A stretch of DNA of 64,000 nt, taken from the NCBI GenBank assembly GCA_900550475.1, contig URSA01000011.1:1-64000 (forward strand). The letters are read 5' to 3'. The stretch is from an uncultured Lachnospiraceae bacterium. GTDB taxonomy: Bacteria > Bacillota > Clostridia > Lachnospirales > Lachnospiraceae. This document shows, one piece after another, positions 8,284-16,901 of the stretch. The notes under the pieces are model-generated. The model saw only the letters and a list, made by a program, of their open reading frames with translations, made no database searches and was not told the origin of the DNA. Position 1 is the stretch's first letter. Every line of letters begins with the position of its first letter. The position numbers were made by a program, and so were the translations under genes.

Positions 8284-9366
8284 CTAAAGTGCCGTGATGA
8301 TGCCGCCCCCCAGCACATAGCCGTCCTCATAAAAGACTGCTGCCTGTCCGGGGGTGGCGGCACGCACCGGCTCGTCAAAGGTACATTTCACCCTGCCGTC
8401 CGGGAGCTTCTCCAAAAGACAGGGGCTTCCCCCGTGGGCATAACGGATCTTCGCAAGCGCCCTTCTCGGCGCATCCAGATTCTCCATCGCCATGTAATTC
8501 ACCTGTTCACAAATGATGACATTGCTTCTGATGTCCGCATCTTCCCCTATTACAACCTCATTTTTCTCCGGTCTGATCGCCGCCACGAACACGGGATGCC
8601 CCATGGCAAGGTTCAGTCCCTTGCGCTGACCGATGGTGTAATGGGTAATCCCCCGGTGCCTGCCAAGCACTTCGCCGTCCATACTCACAAAATTGCCGGA
8701 GTCCGGCACCCGGTTCCCCGCCTCCCTGTCAAGAAAAGCTGCGTAGTCGCCGTCCGGCACAAAGCAGATATCCTGACTGTCGGGCTTGTGTGCCACGGGC
8801 AGTCCCGCCTCTGCGGCGATCCTGCGGATCTCGTCCTTGGTATAATCGCCGATCGGCATCAGGGTGCGTGCAAGCTGCTCCTGCGTCAGGGCATACAGCG
8901 CATATGTCTGATCCTTCGCCGCCGTCACGGAATTTTTCACCGCGTATCTGCCGTTTGCAAGCTGCTCCACCCGGGCATAATGCCCCGTGGCAATATAGTC
9001 CGCGCCGATCTGCAGGCTGCGCCTTAGTAACGATTCCCACTTCACATAGCGGTTACATGCATTGCAGGGATTGGGCGTTCTGCCGTTTAAGTATTCCTCC
9101 ACGAAATAGTCGATCACATACTTCTTGAAATCTTCCCTGAAATTCATCACATAATAGGGAATATCCAGCATCTGCGCCACTCTTCTCGCATCATCCACCG
9201 CGCTCAGCCCACAGCAGCCGCCGTTCTCTGCCGCAGCCGCCGCGTCTTCGTCCTGCCAGATCTGCATCGTGACGCCGGTCACCTCGTATCCCTGCTTTTT
9301 CAAAAGGTATGCCGCCACGGAGGAATCCACCCCGCCCGACATGCCCACAACCACTCTCTTGCTCAT
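8284..9366 (-). CDS. mnmA: tRNA-specific 2-thiouridylase MnmA
   Basis: Thiolates U34 of Lys, Glu and Gln tRNAs using ATP and persulfide sulfur. The 360-aa protein starts with the PP-loop GMSGGVDSSVAAYLL. The two catalytic cysteines are recognisable in NPCNACNRYVKW and SQDICFVPDG. The C-terminal beta domains are complete. It follows a cysteine desulfurase gene by 27 bp on the same strand, which suggests that the desulfurase is its dedicated sulfur donor. It converges with the PHP phosphatase, leaving only 4 bp between the stop codons. Confidence 0.96.
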   Translation of the reverse strand: MSKRVVVGMSGGVDSSVAAYLLKKQGYEVTGVTMQIWQDEDAAAAAENGGCCGLSAVDDARRVAQMLDIPYYVMNFREDFKKYVIDYFVEEYLNGRTPNPCNACNRYVKWESLLRRSLQIGADYIATGHYARVEQLANGRYAVKNSVTAAKDQTYALYALTQEQLARTLMPIGDYTKDEIRRIAAEAGLPVAHKPDSQDICFVPDGDYAAFLDREAGNRVPDSGNFVSMDGEVLGRHRGITHYTIGQRKGLNLAMGHPVFVAAIRPEKNEVVIGEDADIRSNVIICEQVNYMAMENLDAPRRALAKIRYAHGGSPCLLEKLPDGRVKCTFDEPVRAATPGQAAVFYEDGYVLGGGIITAL

Positions 9367-9393
9367 AAAACCATCCTCACTCCGTCCATCTTA

Positions 9394-10530
9394 TCACAAC
9401 GTGCGAAGCTGCGCCACGATTCTTTTCAGGGCATCCGCTGCCTGATCCGTCTCCTCCACGGTGTTCTCCTCCGAAAAGGTAAAGCGCACCGCGCTCTTTG
9501 CCTGCGCATCCGTAAGACCGATTGCCTTCAGCACATGGGACGGCTCTGCCGCTCCCGTGGAACAGGCGCTCCCCGCCGAGGCACAGATTCCCTCCTGATC
9601 CAGACGGATCAACAAAATCTCTGACTCGATTCCCTCAAAGGACAAATTCACATTTCCCGGCAGCCTGTGCACGGCATCCCCGTTTAAGGAGCTGCCCGGG
9701 ATCTCCCGTAACACCCGCCCGATCAGATGATCCCGCAACGTGCGTCCCCATTCGCTCCGTTGCTCCATCTTTTCAAAGGCAATCTGCGCCGCCGCACCCA
9801 TTCCGGCGATTCCCGGCACATTTTCAGTTCCCGCGCGCCTTGCTCTCTCCTGACCGCCTCCGTGGATAAGTGCCCCCAGCTTTACGCCCTTTCTGATATA
9901 GAGAAAGCCGCAGCCCTTCGGCCCGCCGAATTTGTGTCCGCTTCCCGAAAGCATGTCGATATTTTCCCGCTCCACATCTATGGGCACCTGCGCATACGCC
10001 TGCACGGCATCCGTGTGAAAAAGGAGTCCTCTCTCCCTTGCCCACGCGCCGATCTCTGCCACCGGCTGGAGGGTGCCGATCTCATTGTTTGCGTACATGA
10101 CGGAGAGCAGTGCGGTATCCTCCCGCACCGCCTCATGCAGCCTGTCCGGGTTTAAAATGCCGTTTTTTTCCACGGGGAGCTCCGTAATCTCCCAGCCCTG
10201 CCGCCTCAGCCACGCACAGGTGCGCAGAACCGCCGGATGCTCGATCCCCGTGGTAATCATATGCCTGCCTTTTTTTTCCGGCATTTCCGCCACAGCCCTG
10301 AGCGCCCAGTTGTCCGACTCACTGCCGCCGGATGTAAAAAAGATCTCCTCCGGCAATGCGCCGATGCCCTCTGCAATGCGCTCCCTCGCCTGTCTGACCG
10401 CCATTCTGCTCCTCTCGGCAAAGCAGTAGGGCGATCCGGGATTCCCGTAATTTTCCACAAGATACGGCAGCATCGCCTGCACCGCTTCCGGCACCATTTT
10501 CGTCGTGGCGGCATTGTCCAGATAGATCAT
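9394..10530 (-). CDS. Cysteine desulfurase, NifS/IscS family
   Basis: PLP enzyme that removes sulfur from cysteine as a protein persulfide. The 378-aa protein has the N-terminal YLDNAATT, the PLP-binding lysine in SGSGHKFGGPKG, and the active-site cysteine in CASAGSACSTG. No iscU, nifU or iscR gene follows; the next gene is mnmA, in the same direction. I therefore infer a main role in tRNA thiolation rather than general Fe-S assembly. The start at 10530 has GAGGAAAACAGG upstream. Confidence 0.93.
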   Translation of the reverse strand: MIYLDNAATTKMVPEAVQAMLPYLVENYGNPGSPYCFAERSRMAVRQARERIAEGIGALPEEIFFTSGGSESDNWALRAVAEMPEKKGRHMITTGIEHPAVLRTCAWLRRQGWEITELPVEKNGILNPDRLHEAVREDTALLSVMYANNEIGTLQPVAEIGAWARERGLLFHTDAVQAYAQVPIDVERENIDMLSGSGHKFGGPKGCGFLYIRKGVKLGALIHGGGQERARRAGTENVPGIAGMGAAAQIAFEKMEQRSEWGRTLRDHLIGRVLREIPGSSLNGDAVHRLPGNVNLSFEGIESEILLIRLDQEGICASAGSACSTGAAEPSHVLKAIGLTDAQAKSAVRFTFSEENTVEETDQAADALKRIVAQLRTL

Positions 10531-10668
10531 CCTGTTTTCCTCTCTGTTCCCGGTATTTCAATATATTTTTCATGCCTAACTATACCGAGACTTTCCCGTT
10601 CTGTCAACTGCGCCCTCCTCATAAGATGTAGAGCAGCACACCCCGCCTTTTGGCAGAAAGGTTGTCCT

Positions 10669-11997
10669 ATGAAACGCAGCCACCCCTTTATCGCGGGCAC
10701 CATCATTCTGACCGCCACCGGTCTTGTCAGCCGCCTGATTGGCTTCTTTTACCGCATCTACCTCTCCCGCCTCTTCGGGGAGGAAGGAATGGGCGTGTAC
10801 CAGCTCTTAAGTCCCGTTCTGGCGCTGACCTTCTCCGTCACCGCCGCAGGTCTTCAGACTGCCATATCCAAGTATGTCGCCGGGGAGTGTCAGGGAAAGG
10901 ACAGCCGTTCCTCCTTCCGCTTTGTATGCACAGGCACGATTTTCTCCCTGATTCTCTCCTTTCTCTGCATGGGCGTGTTGATCCGCTTCTCCGAGCAGAT
11001 CGCCGCACAGTTCCTCTTAGAGCCCCGCACTGCCTCCATGCTGCGCATTATCGCCTGCTCGATCCCCGTGGGCGGCGTCCATTCCTGTATCAACGGTTAT
11101 TTCTACGGCATCAAGAAGGCAGGGATTCCCGCAGCGACCCAGCTCATCGAGCAGTTCTGCCGCATCGCCTGCGTGCTTGCCGCCAGCCGGATCGCCGCCG
11201 CAAGGCACACTCACCCCACCATAAACGCCGCCGTGACCGGACTTGTGGTCGGGGAGTTTTTTGCCATGGTCGTGTCCCTGCTCGCCATTTTTTCCCGCAT
11301 GAAAAAGGTTTCTCCTGCTTACGGAAGCCCTGTGGTATCCTACCGCCACGCCGGAACAGCGCTGTTGAAGCTCTCCTTTCCGTTGTCATTGACCCGTTTG
11401 GTCATTAACCTGTTGCAGAGTGTGGAGGCTGTCTACATTCCTTCCATGCTGCTCTCCTACGGCTATGACACGGTCACTGCCCTGAGCGTATACGGTGTGC
11501 TCACAGGTATGGCGCTTCCGCTTTTGTTCTTTCCCAACGCCCTGACCGGCTCCATCTCCCTGATGCTGCTGCCGGTCGTATCGGAGGCGGACGCCGCCGG
11601 AAAAAAAGATGTGGTGCGGCGCGCCACGGAAAAGACCGTATACTCCTGCCTGCTTTTGGGCGGCTTGTGCACGCTGGGCTTTCTGCTGTTCGGAAATCTG
11701 ATGGGCAGAATCCTGTTTGCCAGCGAGTTAGCGGGGCGTTTCATCTGCTCCCTGAGTTTTCTCTGCCCTTTTCTCTACCTTGGCACAACCCTTTCCAGCA
11801 TCCTGCACGGGCTTGGCAGGGCGGGCGGCGTATTTTTTGTCAATGTCAGTTCCCTGCTCATCCGGCTGTTTTTTGTATTTTTCCTTCTGCCCCGCTACGG
11901 GATCGACTGCTACATGTTTGGGATGCTGCTCAGCCAGATTTATTCTGCCGTCCTGTTTCTGCTCCTTCTGTGCAGTCCCGGCAGAAAAAATTCCTGA
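10669..11997 (+). CDS. SpoVB/MurJ-like flippase (polysaccharide biosynthesis transporter)
   Basis: Integral membrane protein of the MOP exporter superfamily, predicted to flip lipid-linked sugars across the membrane. SpoVB relatives act in spore cortex peptidoglycan assembly. The 442-aa sequence opens with GTIILTATGLVSRLIGF, typical of SpoVB, and has about 12-14 hydrophobic helices throughout. Start chosen at ATG 10669, after an AGAAAGG site; the open frame extends far upstream only because it runs antisense through the desulfurase gene. It is divergent from that gene. A second, longer family member lies at 30357-32159. Confidence 0.85.
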   Translation: MKRSHPFIAGTIILTATGLVSRLIGFFYRIYLSRLFGEEGMGVYQLLSPVLALTFSVTAAGLQTAISKYVAGECQGKDSRSSFRFVCTGTIFSLILSFLCMGVLIRFSEQIAAQFLLEPRTASMLRIIACSIPVGGVHSCINGYFYGIKKAGIPAATQLIEQFCRIACVLAASRIAAARHTHPTINAAVTGLVVGEFFAMVVSLLAIFSRMKKVSPAYGSPVVSYRHAGTALLKLSFPLSLTRLVINLLQSVEAVYIPSMLLSYGYDTVTALSVYGVLTGMALPLLFFPNALTGSISLMLLPVVSEADAAGKKDVVRRATEKTVYSCLLLGGLCTLGFLLFGNLMGRILFASELAGRFICSLSFLCPFLYLGTTLSSILHGLGRAGGVFFVNVSSLLIRLFFVFFLLPRYGIDCYMFGMLLSQIYSAVLFLLLLCSPGRKNS

Positions 11998-12037
11998 CCG
12001 CCATGCCCCTCACTGTCCCGGATTTTGTGGAATTTCC

Positions 12038-12066
12038 TTGCATACGCTGTTTTTTTATTATATAAT
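12038..12066 (+). promoter_or_regulatory. Near-consensus sigma-A promoter of the DAHP synthase gene
   Basis: TTGCAT (12038-12043), a 17-nt spacer, then a perfect TATAAT (12061-12066). The expected transcript starts near 12073 with a leader of only about 28 nt, too short for a T-box or trp-type attenuator. Confidence 0.85.
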
Positions 12067-12100
12067 GACAGTCGAGTTTAGGAAAGGAATGGACATTAAC

Positions 12101-13129
12101 ATGAGTTTTGAATTTATAAAGAAGCTACCCACCCCGGCCGAGATCAGCGAACAGTATCCCGTCCCTCCCGCCATTGCGGCGCTGAAGGAAGAGCGAGACG
12201 CCGAGATCAGAAAGGTCTTTACCGGCGAGAGCAATAAATTTCTGGTCATCATCGGTCCCTGTTCCGCAGACAATGCAGATTCCGTGTGCGACTATGTAAC
12301 AAGACTTGCCAAGGTGAACGAGAAGGTGAAGGACAAGCTGATCCTGATCCCCCGTGTCTACACCAACAAGCCCCGCACCACCGGAGAAGGCTACAAGGGA
12401 ATGGTTTCCCAGCCGGATCCCGAAAAGAAACCGGACTTTCTCGCGGGTCTGATCGCCATGAGAAAGATGCAGATCCGTGCCGTTGAGGAGAGCGGACTCA
12501 CCGCAGCGGACGAGATGCTCTACCCGGAAAACTGGCGCTATGTCTCCGATATCCTCTCCTATGTGGCAATCGGCGCGCGCTCCGTGGAGGATCAGCAGCA
12601 CCGTCTTGCCTGCAGCGGCTTCGATGTTCCTGCCGGCATGAAAAATCCCACCAGTGGTGATTTTTCCGTGATGCTCAACTCCGTGTACGCAGCACAGCAT
12701 CCCCACTCCTTCATTTACAGAGGCTGGGAGGTCAAGACCACCGGAAACGATCTGGCACATACCGTGCTGCGCGGTGCAACCAACAAATACGGACGCAACC
12801 TTCCCAACTACCATTACGAGGATTTGAACACCCTGTTGAATCTCTACAATGAACGTGATCTGAAGAATCCCGCCTGCATCATTGATTCCAACCACAGCAA
12901 TTCCAACAAGGAGTTCAAGCAGCAGATCCGCATTATCAAAGAGGTTATGCACAGCCGGAAGTTAAGCCCCGATATCCACAAACTGGTAAAGGGTGTCATG
13001 ATCGAGAGCTACATCGAGGAAGGCAACCAGAAGGTAGGCGGCGGCATTTACGGAAAATCCATCACCGATCCCTGTCTGGGATGGGAGGATTCCGAAAGAC
13101 TTATTTACGACATTGCAGATTACGAATAG
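12101..13129 (+). CDS. 3-deoxy-7-phosphoheptulonate synthase, type I (AroF/G/H family)
   Basis: Condenses phosphoenolpyruvate and erythrose 4-phosphate in the first step of the shikimate pathway. Motifs of the family are present: IIGPCSADNAD, PRVYTNKPRTT, AIGARSVEDQQHR, DSNHSNSNKE and MIESYIEEGNQ. I chose the ATG of MSFEFIKKLP (342 aa). An in-frame ATG at 12089 is possible, but AGGAAAGG then sits only 1 nt away; for 12101 the spacing is 13 nt, so neither is ideal. An ATG at 12065 overlaps the -10 box and is excluded. Single-gene transcript between its own promoter and a terminator. Feedback control by aromatic amino acids is usual in the family and not readable here. Confidence 0.95.
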   Translation: MSFEFIKKLPTPAEISEQYPVPPAIAALKEERDAEIRKVFTGESNKFLVIIGPCSADNADSVCDYVTRLAKVNEKVKDKLILIPRVYTNKPRTTGEGYKGMVSQPDPEKKPDFLAGLIAMRKMQIRAVEESGLTAADEMLYPENWRYVSDILSYVAIGARSVEDQQHRLACSGFDVPAGMKNPTSGDFSVMLNSVYAAQHPHSFIYRGWEVKTTGNDLAHTVLRGATNKYGRNLPNYHYEDLNTLLNLYNERDLKNPACIIDSNHSNSNKEFKQQIRIIKEVMHSRKLSPDIHKLVKGVMIESYIEEGNQKVGGGIYGKSITDPCLGWEDSERLIYDIADYE

Positions 13130-13134
13130 ACAAC

Positions 13135-13168
13135 AAAAAAGAATCCCGCAAAGCAGGATTCTTTTTTT
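13135..13168. terminator. Bidirectional terminator between DAHP synthase and xerD-like genes
   Basis: A-tract, GAATCC, loop, GGATTC, T-tract: a symmetric hairpin with A6 on the left and T7 on the right between two convergent genes, so it can serve both strands. Confidence 0.85.
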
Positions 13169-14051
13169 AACCTCTGGGATGTGTTTTCTGATAAACCTCC
13201 CTGAGACGGTTTCGGTTCATATCCGCATAAATCTGCGTGGACGAGATATCGGAATGTCCCAGCATCTCCTGCACGCTGCGCAGATCCGCGCCGTTTTCCA
13301 CCAGATGCGCCGCAAAGGAATGTCGCAGGGTGTGGGGCGTGATCTCCGCCTCGATGCCCGCCTTTGCCGCATAGAATTTGACCAGCTTCCAAAAGCCCTG
13401 CCGGCTCATGGGCTTTCCGGTGCAGTTCACAAAAAGCGTGCTGTCATCCTCCTTAAGGAGCATGGCGTCCCTGGACTGCTCCAGATATTTAAGGAGCGCG
13501 CTCCTCGCCTGATTTCCGAAGGGAACTACTCTCTCCCTGTTTCCGTCCCGGCAGATCACAAAACCCATTTTCAGATTCACATCTTCAAGCCGAAGCGCGG
13601 TCATCTCCGACACCCGCAGCCCCGTGGCATACAGAAGCTCCAGCATGGCTTTGTCGCGCAGCCCCTTGTGCGTATCCTCATCCGGCTGTGAGAGCAGCTT
13701 GTCCACCTCTGAAACGGACAAAATCTCCGGCAGTTTCTTCACCACCTTGGGCGCTTTCAGGTTCTCGGATATATCCTCCTCCACCAGATGTTCCTTGAAT
13801 AAGAAATGGTAAAAGCTTTTTACGGAAGCGATCATTCTGGACACGGTGGCAGCGGAAAATCGTTTTTTTTCCAGATAGAGCACATAGGCGTTCAGATCCG
13901 TTGGCGTGATCCCGGATACCTGCGTCACACCGGACTGCTGCATAAACTCCCGCAGCCGGCACAGATCCCTGTGATAGGACTCTGTGGTATTTGCCGATGT
14001 TTTTTTCACATTTTGCAGATAAGACATAAACGCCTGTATTTCCTGTTCCAT
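13167..14051 (-). CDS. xerD: Tyrosine site-specific recombinase, XerC/XerD family
   Basis: Resolves chromosome dimers at dif with its partner recombinase. The 294-aa protein has the N-terminal SAM-like core-binding domain (residues about 1-90) and the catalytic domain with the conserved tetrad: arginine in ATGLRVSEM, HTLRHSFAAHL, the histidine in LGHSDISSTQIY, and the nucleophilic tyrosine in that last segment. Length and position among housekeeping genes (spoIIM, nudix) favour a chromosomal XerD rather than an integrase; no att-like repeats were seen. Whether it is XerC or XerD cannot be decided from sequence reading alone. Confidence 0.88.
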   Translation of the reverse strand: MEQEIQAFMSYLQNVKKTSANTTESYHRDLCRLREFMQQSGVTQVSGITPTDLNAYVLYLEKKRFSAATVSRMIASVKSFYHFLFKEHLVEEDISENLKAPKVVKKLPEILSVSEVDKLLSQPDEDTHKGLRDKAMLELLYATGLRVSEMTALRLEDVNLKMGFVICRDGNRERVVPFGNQARSALLKYLEQSRDAMLLKEDDSTLFVNCTGKPMSRQGFWKLVKFYAAKAGIEAEITPHTLRHSFAAHLVENGADLRSVQEMLGHSDISSTQIYADMNRNRLREVYQKTHPRG

Positions 14052-14170
14052 AAACCGCGTGACCCTTCCCCGTAAAACCGTTTTTCGTCAGTAGAATTTA
14101 ATTATAATCACAAAAAAAGGGAAAAGCAAATAGAAAATAAAATATATGGCGCGGGCTGAACGATTATCTC

Positions 14171-14785
14171 TCAAAAAATTTTCAACAAATTGGACACCAG
14201 CACCGGATTTACATAGCCCTCCAGCAGGCATCCGATGACGACCACACCGAGAATCCCCAGAAACTGCAGCGCTCTTTTCTTGAGGAGACCATCCGTCCTG
14301 TCCCCCTCCGCTCCGCCGGGAAGCCTGCCCGGGAAATAGAGCGTCATGCAGAATTCGCAGCTCCATCTCAACAGCCATACCGCCGCCGGCACATAGACAA
14401 ATACCTGCGGGAAAATGCCTACCACAATCAGCAGGAAGCCTTTCAGCCCGTAGCGCAAAAGTGCCGCCATAACCAGCATCCCCATGGCAGATCCCAGCCA
14501 GACGGTACAGGAAAACGCGGCGGCAAGCCCCAGCCATGTGGTGGACAAAAGTCCCACAACCAGAACCAGCCCCACCCGCTTCTGCATGACATACCAGAAA
14601 AAGTCGTCCCGCTCCACGCTTGCATATTTCATGCCGTACAGCGCGCTTTCACTCATAATTCCTCCGTCGCCCAGAAGGACTGCTCTTCCCAGATACATCA
14701 AAAGCAGACCCAAAAATACGCCCGCGGCAAAAAGAATTGCCGGCAGGCGCATTTTTTTCTCTTTTTTTCGGTATTGTCGAAACAT
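14171..14785 (-). CDS. spoIIM: Stage II sporulation protein M
   Basis: SpoIIM, with SpoIID and SpoIIP, forms the peptidoglycan-remodelling complex needed for engulfment. The 204-aa sequence is strongly hydrophobic, with about five membrane segments beginning at LPAILFAAGVFLGLLLMYLG and ending in GVVVIGCLLEGYVNPVLV, as in the family. I chose ATG 14785 (MFRQYRKK) because GGGGGCGG lies 5 nt upstream; an in-frame TTG at 14824 would add 13 residues. The gene lies between the recombinase and the Nudix gene, an order found in other Firmicutes. Confidence 0.85.
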   Translation of the reverse strand: MFRQYRKKEKKMRLPAILFAAGVFLGLLLMYLGRAVLLGDGGIMSESALYGMKYASVERDDFFWYVMQKRVGLVLVVGLLSTTWLGLAAAFSCTVWLGSAMGMLVMAALLRYGLKGFLLIVVGIFPQVFVYVPAAVWLLRWSCEFCMTLYFPGRLPGGAEGDRTDGLLKKRALQFLGILGVVVIGCLLEGYVNPVLVSNLLKIF

Positions 14786-14845
14786 CGCACCGCCCCCTGT
14801 CCACTTTTTTCTGCTCTGCTCCAATATATGGCAGGGAGTGCGGTT

Positions 14846-15388
14846 TTATGAGTGCAGATATTTGTGTGCGTAGGTCATAATGGCGCAGATGGTCTTGGAA
14901 TCCTGTATTTCCAATCCGTAGATCTTATCCATTAGTTCGTCCACCGTGTAAGCCTCCACGTTGATGAACTCATCCTCGTCCAGATGCTGATGGGATTTCT
15001 GAAGATTCTTCGCCACATAGATGTCTATCTTCTCATTGCAGAACGCTACCGTGGTACGGATGGAGATCAAAAGCTCCAGATCCTCCGTCTTGTAGCCGGT
15101 CTCCTCCTCCAGCTCCCGTGCCGCCGCATGGATCGTAGGCTCCTCCACGCTGTTGAGTCCGCCTGCAGGCACCTCCAGCGTTTCCCGATCCAGCGCATTG
15201 CGGTACTGGCGCACCATCAGGATCTTGCCATCCTCTCTGACCGGCACCACCGCGGCCGCACCCTTATGACCGATAAAATCCCATTTTACAATATTTCCGT
15301 TGGGGACCTGTACGGTATCCTTGTAATAGTCAATAATGGTTCCCTTGTATACCAGATCGCGGCTAAGCCGCTTGAATTCTTCCGCCAT
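14846..15388 (-). CDS. ADP-ribose pyrophosphatase, Nudix hydrolase family
   Basis: Hydrolyses ADP-ribose and similar nucleoside diphosphate sugars. The Nudix box is complete: GGLNSVEEPTIHAAARELEE followed by ETGY, matching G-x5-E-x7-REL-x-EE-x-G. N-terminal YKGTIIDYYKDTVQVPNG and VRQYRNALDRETLEVPAG are typical of NudF/ADPRase dimers. 180 aa is the usual length. GGAGGAAAAT precedes the ATG. Confidence 0.9.
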   Translation of the reverse strand: MAEEFKRLSRDLVYKGTIIDYYKDTVQVPNGNIVKWDFIGHKGAAAVVPVREDGKILMVRQYRNALDRETLEVPAGGLNSVEEPTIHAAARELEEETGYKTEDLELLISIRTTVAFCNEKIDIYVAKNLQKSHQHLDEDEFINVEAYTVDELMDKIYGLEIQDSKTICAIMTYAHKYLHS

Positions 15389-15424
15389 ATTTTCCTCCGT
15401 TCTGCAGTCCGATGCCGCCCAAAG

Positions 15425-16708
15425 CTACTGCAAAAGCAGTTTTTCAACACTTACCAGCTTAACGCAGAGTACAAACAGTTCTGCCGCCTGCTCCATCTCC
15501 TCCGGTGTCGGAAAAGAGGGAGCAATCCTGATGTTGCTGTCCTTCGGATCCTTTCCGTAGGGGAAGGTCGCACCGGCACCGGTCAGCACCACGCCTGCCT
15601 CCTTGCACTTCGCCACCACCTTCTTCGCACAGCCTTCCATGGTTTCAAAAGAGATGAAATAGCCGCCCTTCGGTTTGGTCCACTCTGCGATTCCAAGTCC
15701 GTCCAGTTCCTTCTCCAGTGTAGAAATCACCGCCTCAAATTTGGGACGCATGATAGCGGCTTCCTTTTTCATCTGGCTCTTCAATCCGTCCAGATTCTTG
15801 AAATATCTCACATGGCGCAGCTGGTTGATCTTGTCGTAGCCGATTGTCTGTATGGTCATGGTCTTGCGGATCGCATCCAGATTCTTCACGGAGGAAGCAA
15901 CCGCCGCAATTCCGGAACCGGCAAAGCTCACCTTTGAGGTGGAAGCAAATTCATAGACCATATCCGGGTGTCCTGCCTTTTCGCATTCGCTCAGAATATC
16001 CGGAAGTTCATCCCCGCCATCCTCGTAGAGGTCATGGATCACATACGCATTGTCCCAGAAGATCCTGAAATCCTCCGCCGCAGGATTCAGTGCGGCAAAT
16101 CTCTTCACCGTCTCTGCGGAATAGGTAAATCCCTGAGGATTGGAATACTTGGGCACACACCAGATTCCCTTTACCGCAGGATCATGCTCCACATACTCCT
16201 GCACCATGTTCATATCCGGACCTTCCGGCGTCATGGGAACAGTAATCATCTCCACTCCGAAATGCTCGGTAATGGCAAAATGCCTGTCATATCCGGGTGC
16301 CGGGCAAAGGAACTTCACCTTATCCAGTTTGCACCATGGCGTGCTTCCGCATACACCGTGGGTGAAGGATCTGGAAACCGTGTCATACATGATCGTCAGA
16401 CTGGCATTTCCGCATACAATCACATTCTCGGCGGGAACGCCCAGCATTTCTCCCATCAGAGCCTTTGCCTCCGGGATTCCGTCCAGAACACCGTAATTAC
16501 GGCAGTCTGCACCGCCCTCCGTTTTCAGGCTGCTCTCTGCATTCAGCACATCAAGTATCGGCATCGTCATATCCAGCTGACTCGCCGCCGGCTTTCCGCG
16601 CGACATATCAAGCTTAAGTCCTTTGCCTTTGGCATCCTCATACGCCTGCTCCAGCTCCTTGTGCAGAACCTCCAACTCGCTCCTGCTCATCTCTTTGTAT
16701 GACTTCAT
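15425..16708 (-). CDS. Aminotransferase class I, aspartate aminotransferase type
   Basis: PLP-dependent transaminase of the group annotated as putative aspartate aminotransferase. Recognisable are DMSRGKPAASQLDM near the N-terminus, YGVLDGIPEAK, the PLP-pocket segment VPKYSNPQGFTYS, and the Schiff-base lysine in FASTSKVSFAGSG. Start chosen at the ATG of MKSYKEM because GGAGGAG lies 6 nt upstream; the frame is open for 24 more codons. 427 aa. Substrate assignment rests on family resemblance. Confidence 0.88.
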   Translation of the reverse strand: MKSYKEMSRSELEVLHKELEQAYEDAKGKGLKLDMSRGKPAASQLDMTMPILDVLNAESSLKTEGGADCRNYGVLDGIPEAKALMGEMLGVPAENVIVCGNASLTIMYDTVSRSFTHGVCGSTPWCKLDKVKFLCPAPGYDRHFAITEHFGVEMITVPMTPEGPDMNMVQEYVEHDPAVKGIWCVPKYSNPQGFTYSAETVKRFAALNPAAEDFRIFWDNAYVIHDLYEDGGDELPDILSECEKAGHPDMVYEFASTSKVSFAGSGIAAVASSVKNLDAIRKTMTIQTIGYDKINQLRHVRYFKNLDGLKSQMKKEAAIMRPKFEAVISTLEKELDGLGIAEWTKPKGGYFISFETMEGCAKKVVAKCKEAGVVLTGAGATFPYGKDPKDSNIRIAPSFPTPEEMEQAAELFVLCVKLVSVEKLLLQ

Positions 16709-16859
16709 GGGTCGCTCCTCCGTTTCCAAACGTTTCATTGTCTGTTTCTTTCTTTTGGATAATCGTATACAATCATACACGCTTTGTATATTCTACTATA
16801 TCACTTTAGCGAACACAAGTACCAATTTATATTTTTCATGGATTAGGTGGTATAAAAAA

Positions 16860-16879
16860 GCGCAGGCAATCGCCTGCGC
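16860..16879 (-). terminator. Intrinsic terminator of rny
   Basis: GCGCAGGC (16860-16867), an AATC loop, then GCCTGCGC (16872-16879), followed on the minus strand by six T. It lies 22 bp past the rny stop. Confidence 0.85.
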
Positions 16880-16901
16880 CTCTTTCCATATTTAATTCGT
16901 A

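Noticed and set aside
13167..14051. Tyrosine recombinase as a phage or element integrase
   Set aside because: Size and sequence match chromosomal XerC/D, and the neighbours are housekeeping and sporulation genes with no att-like repeats.
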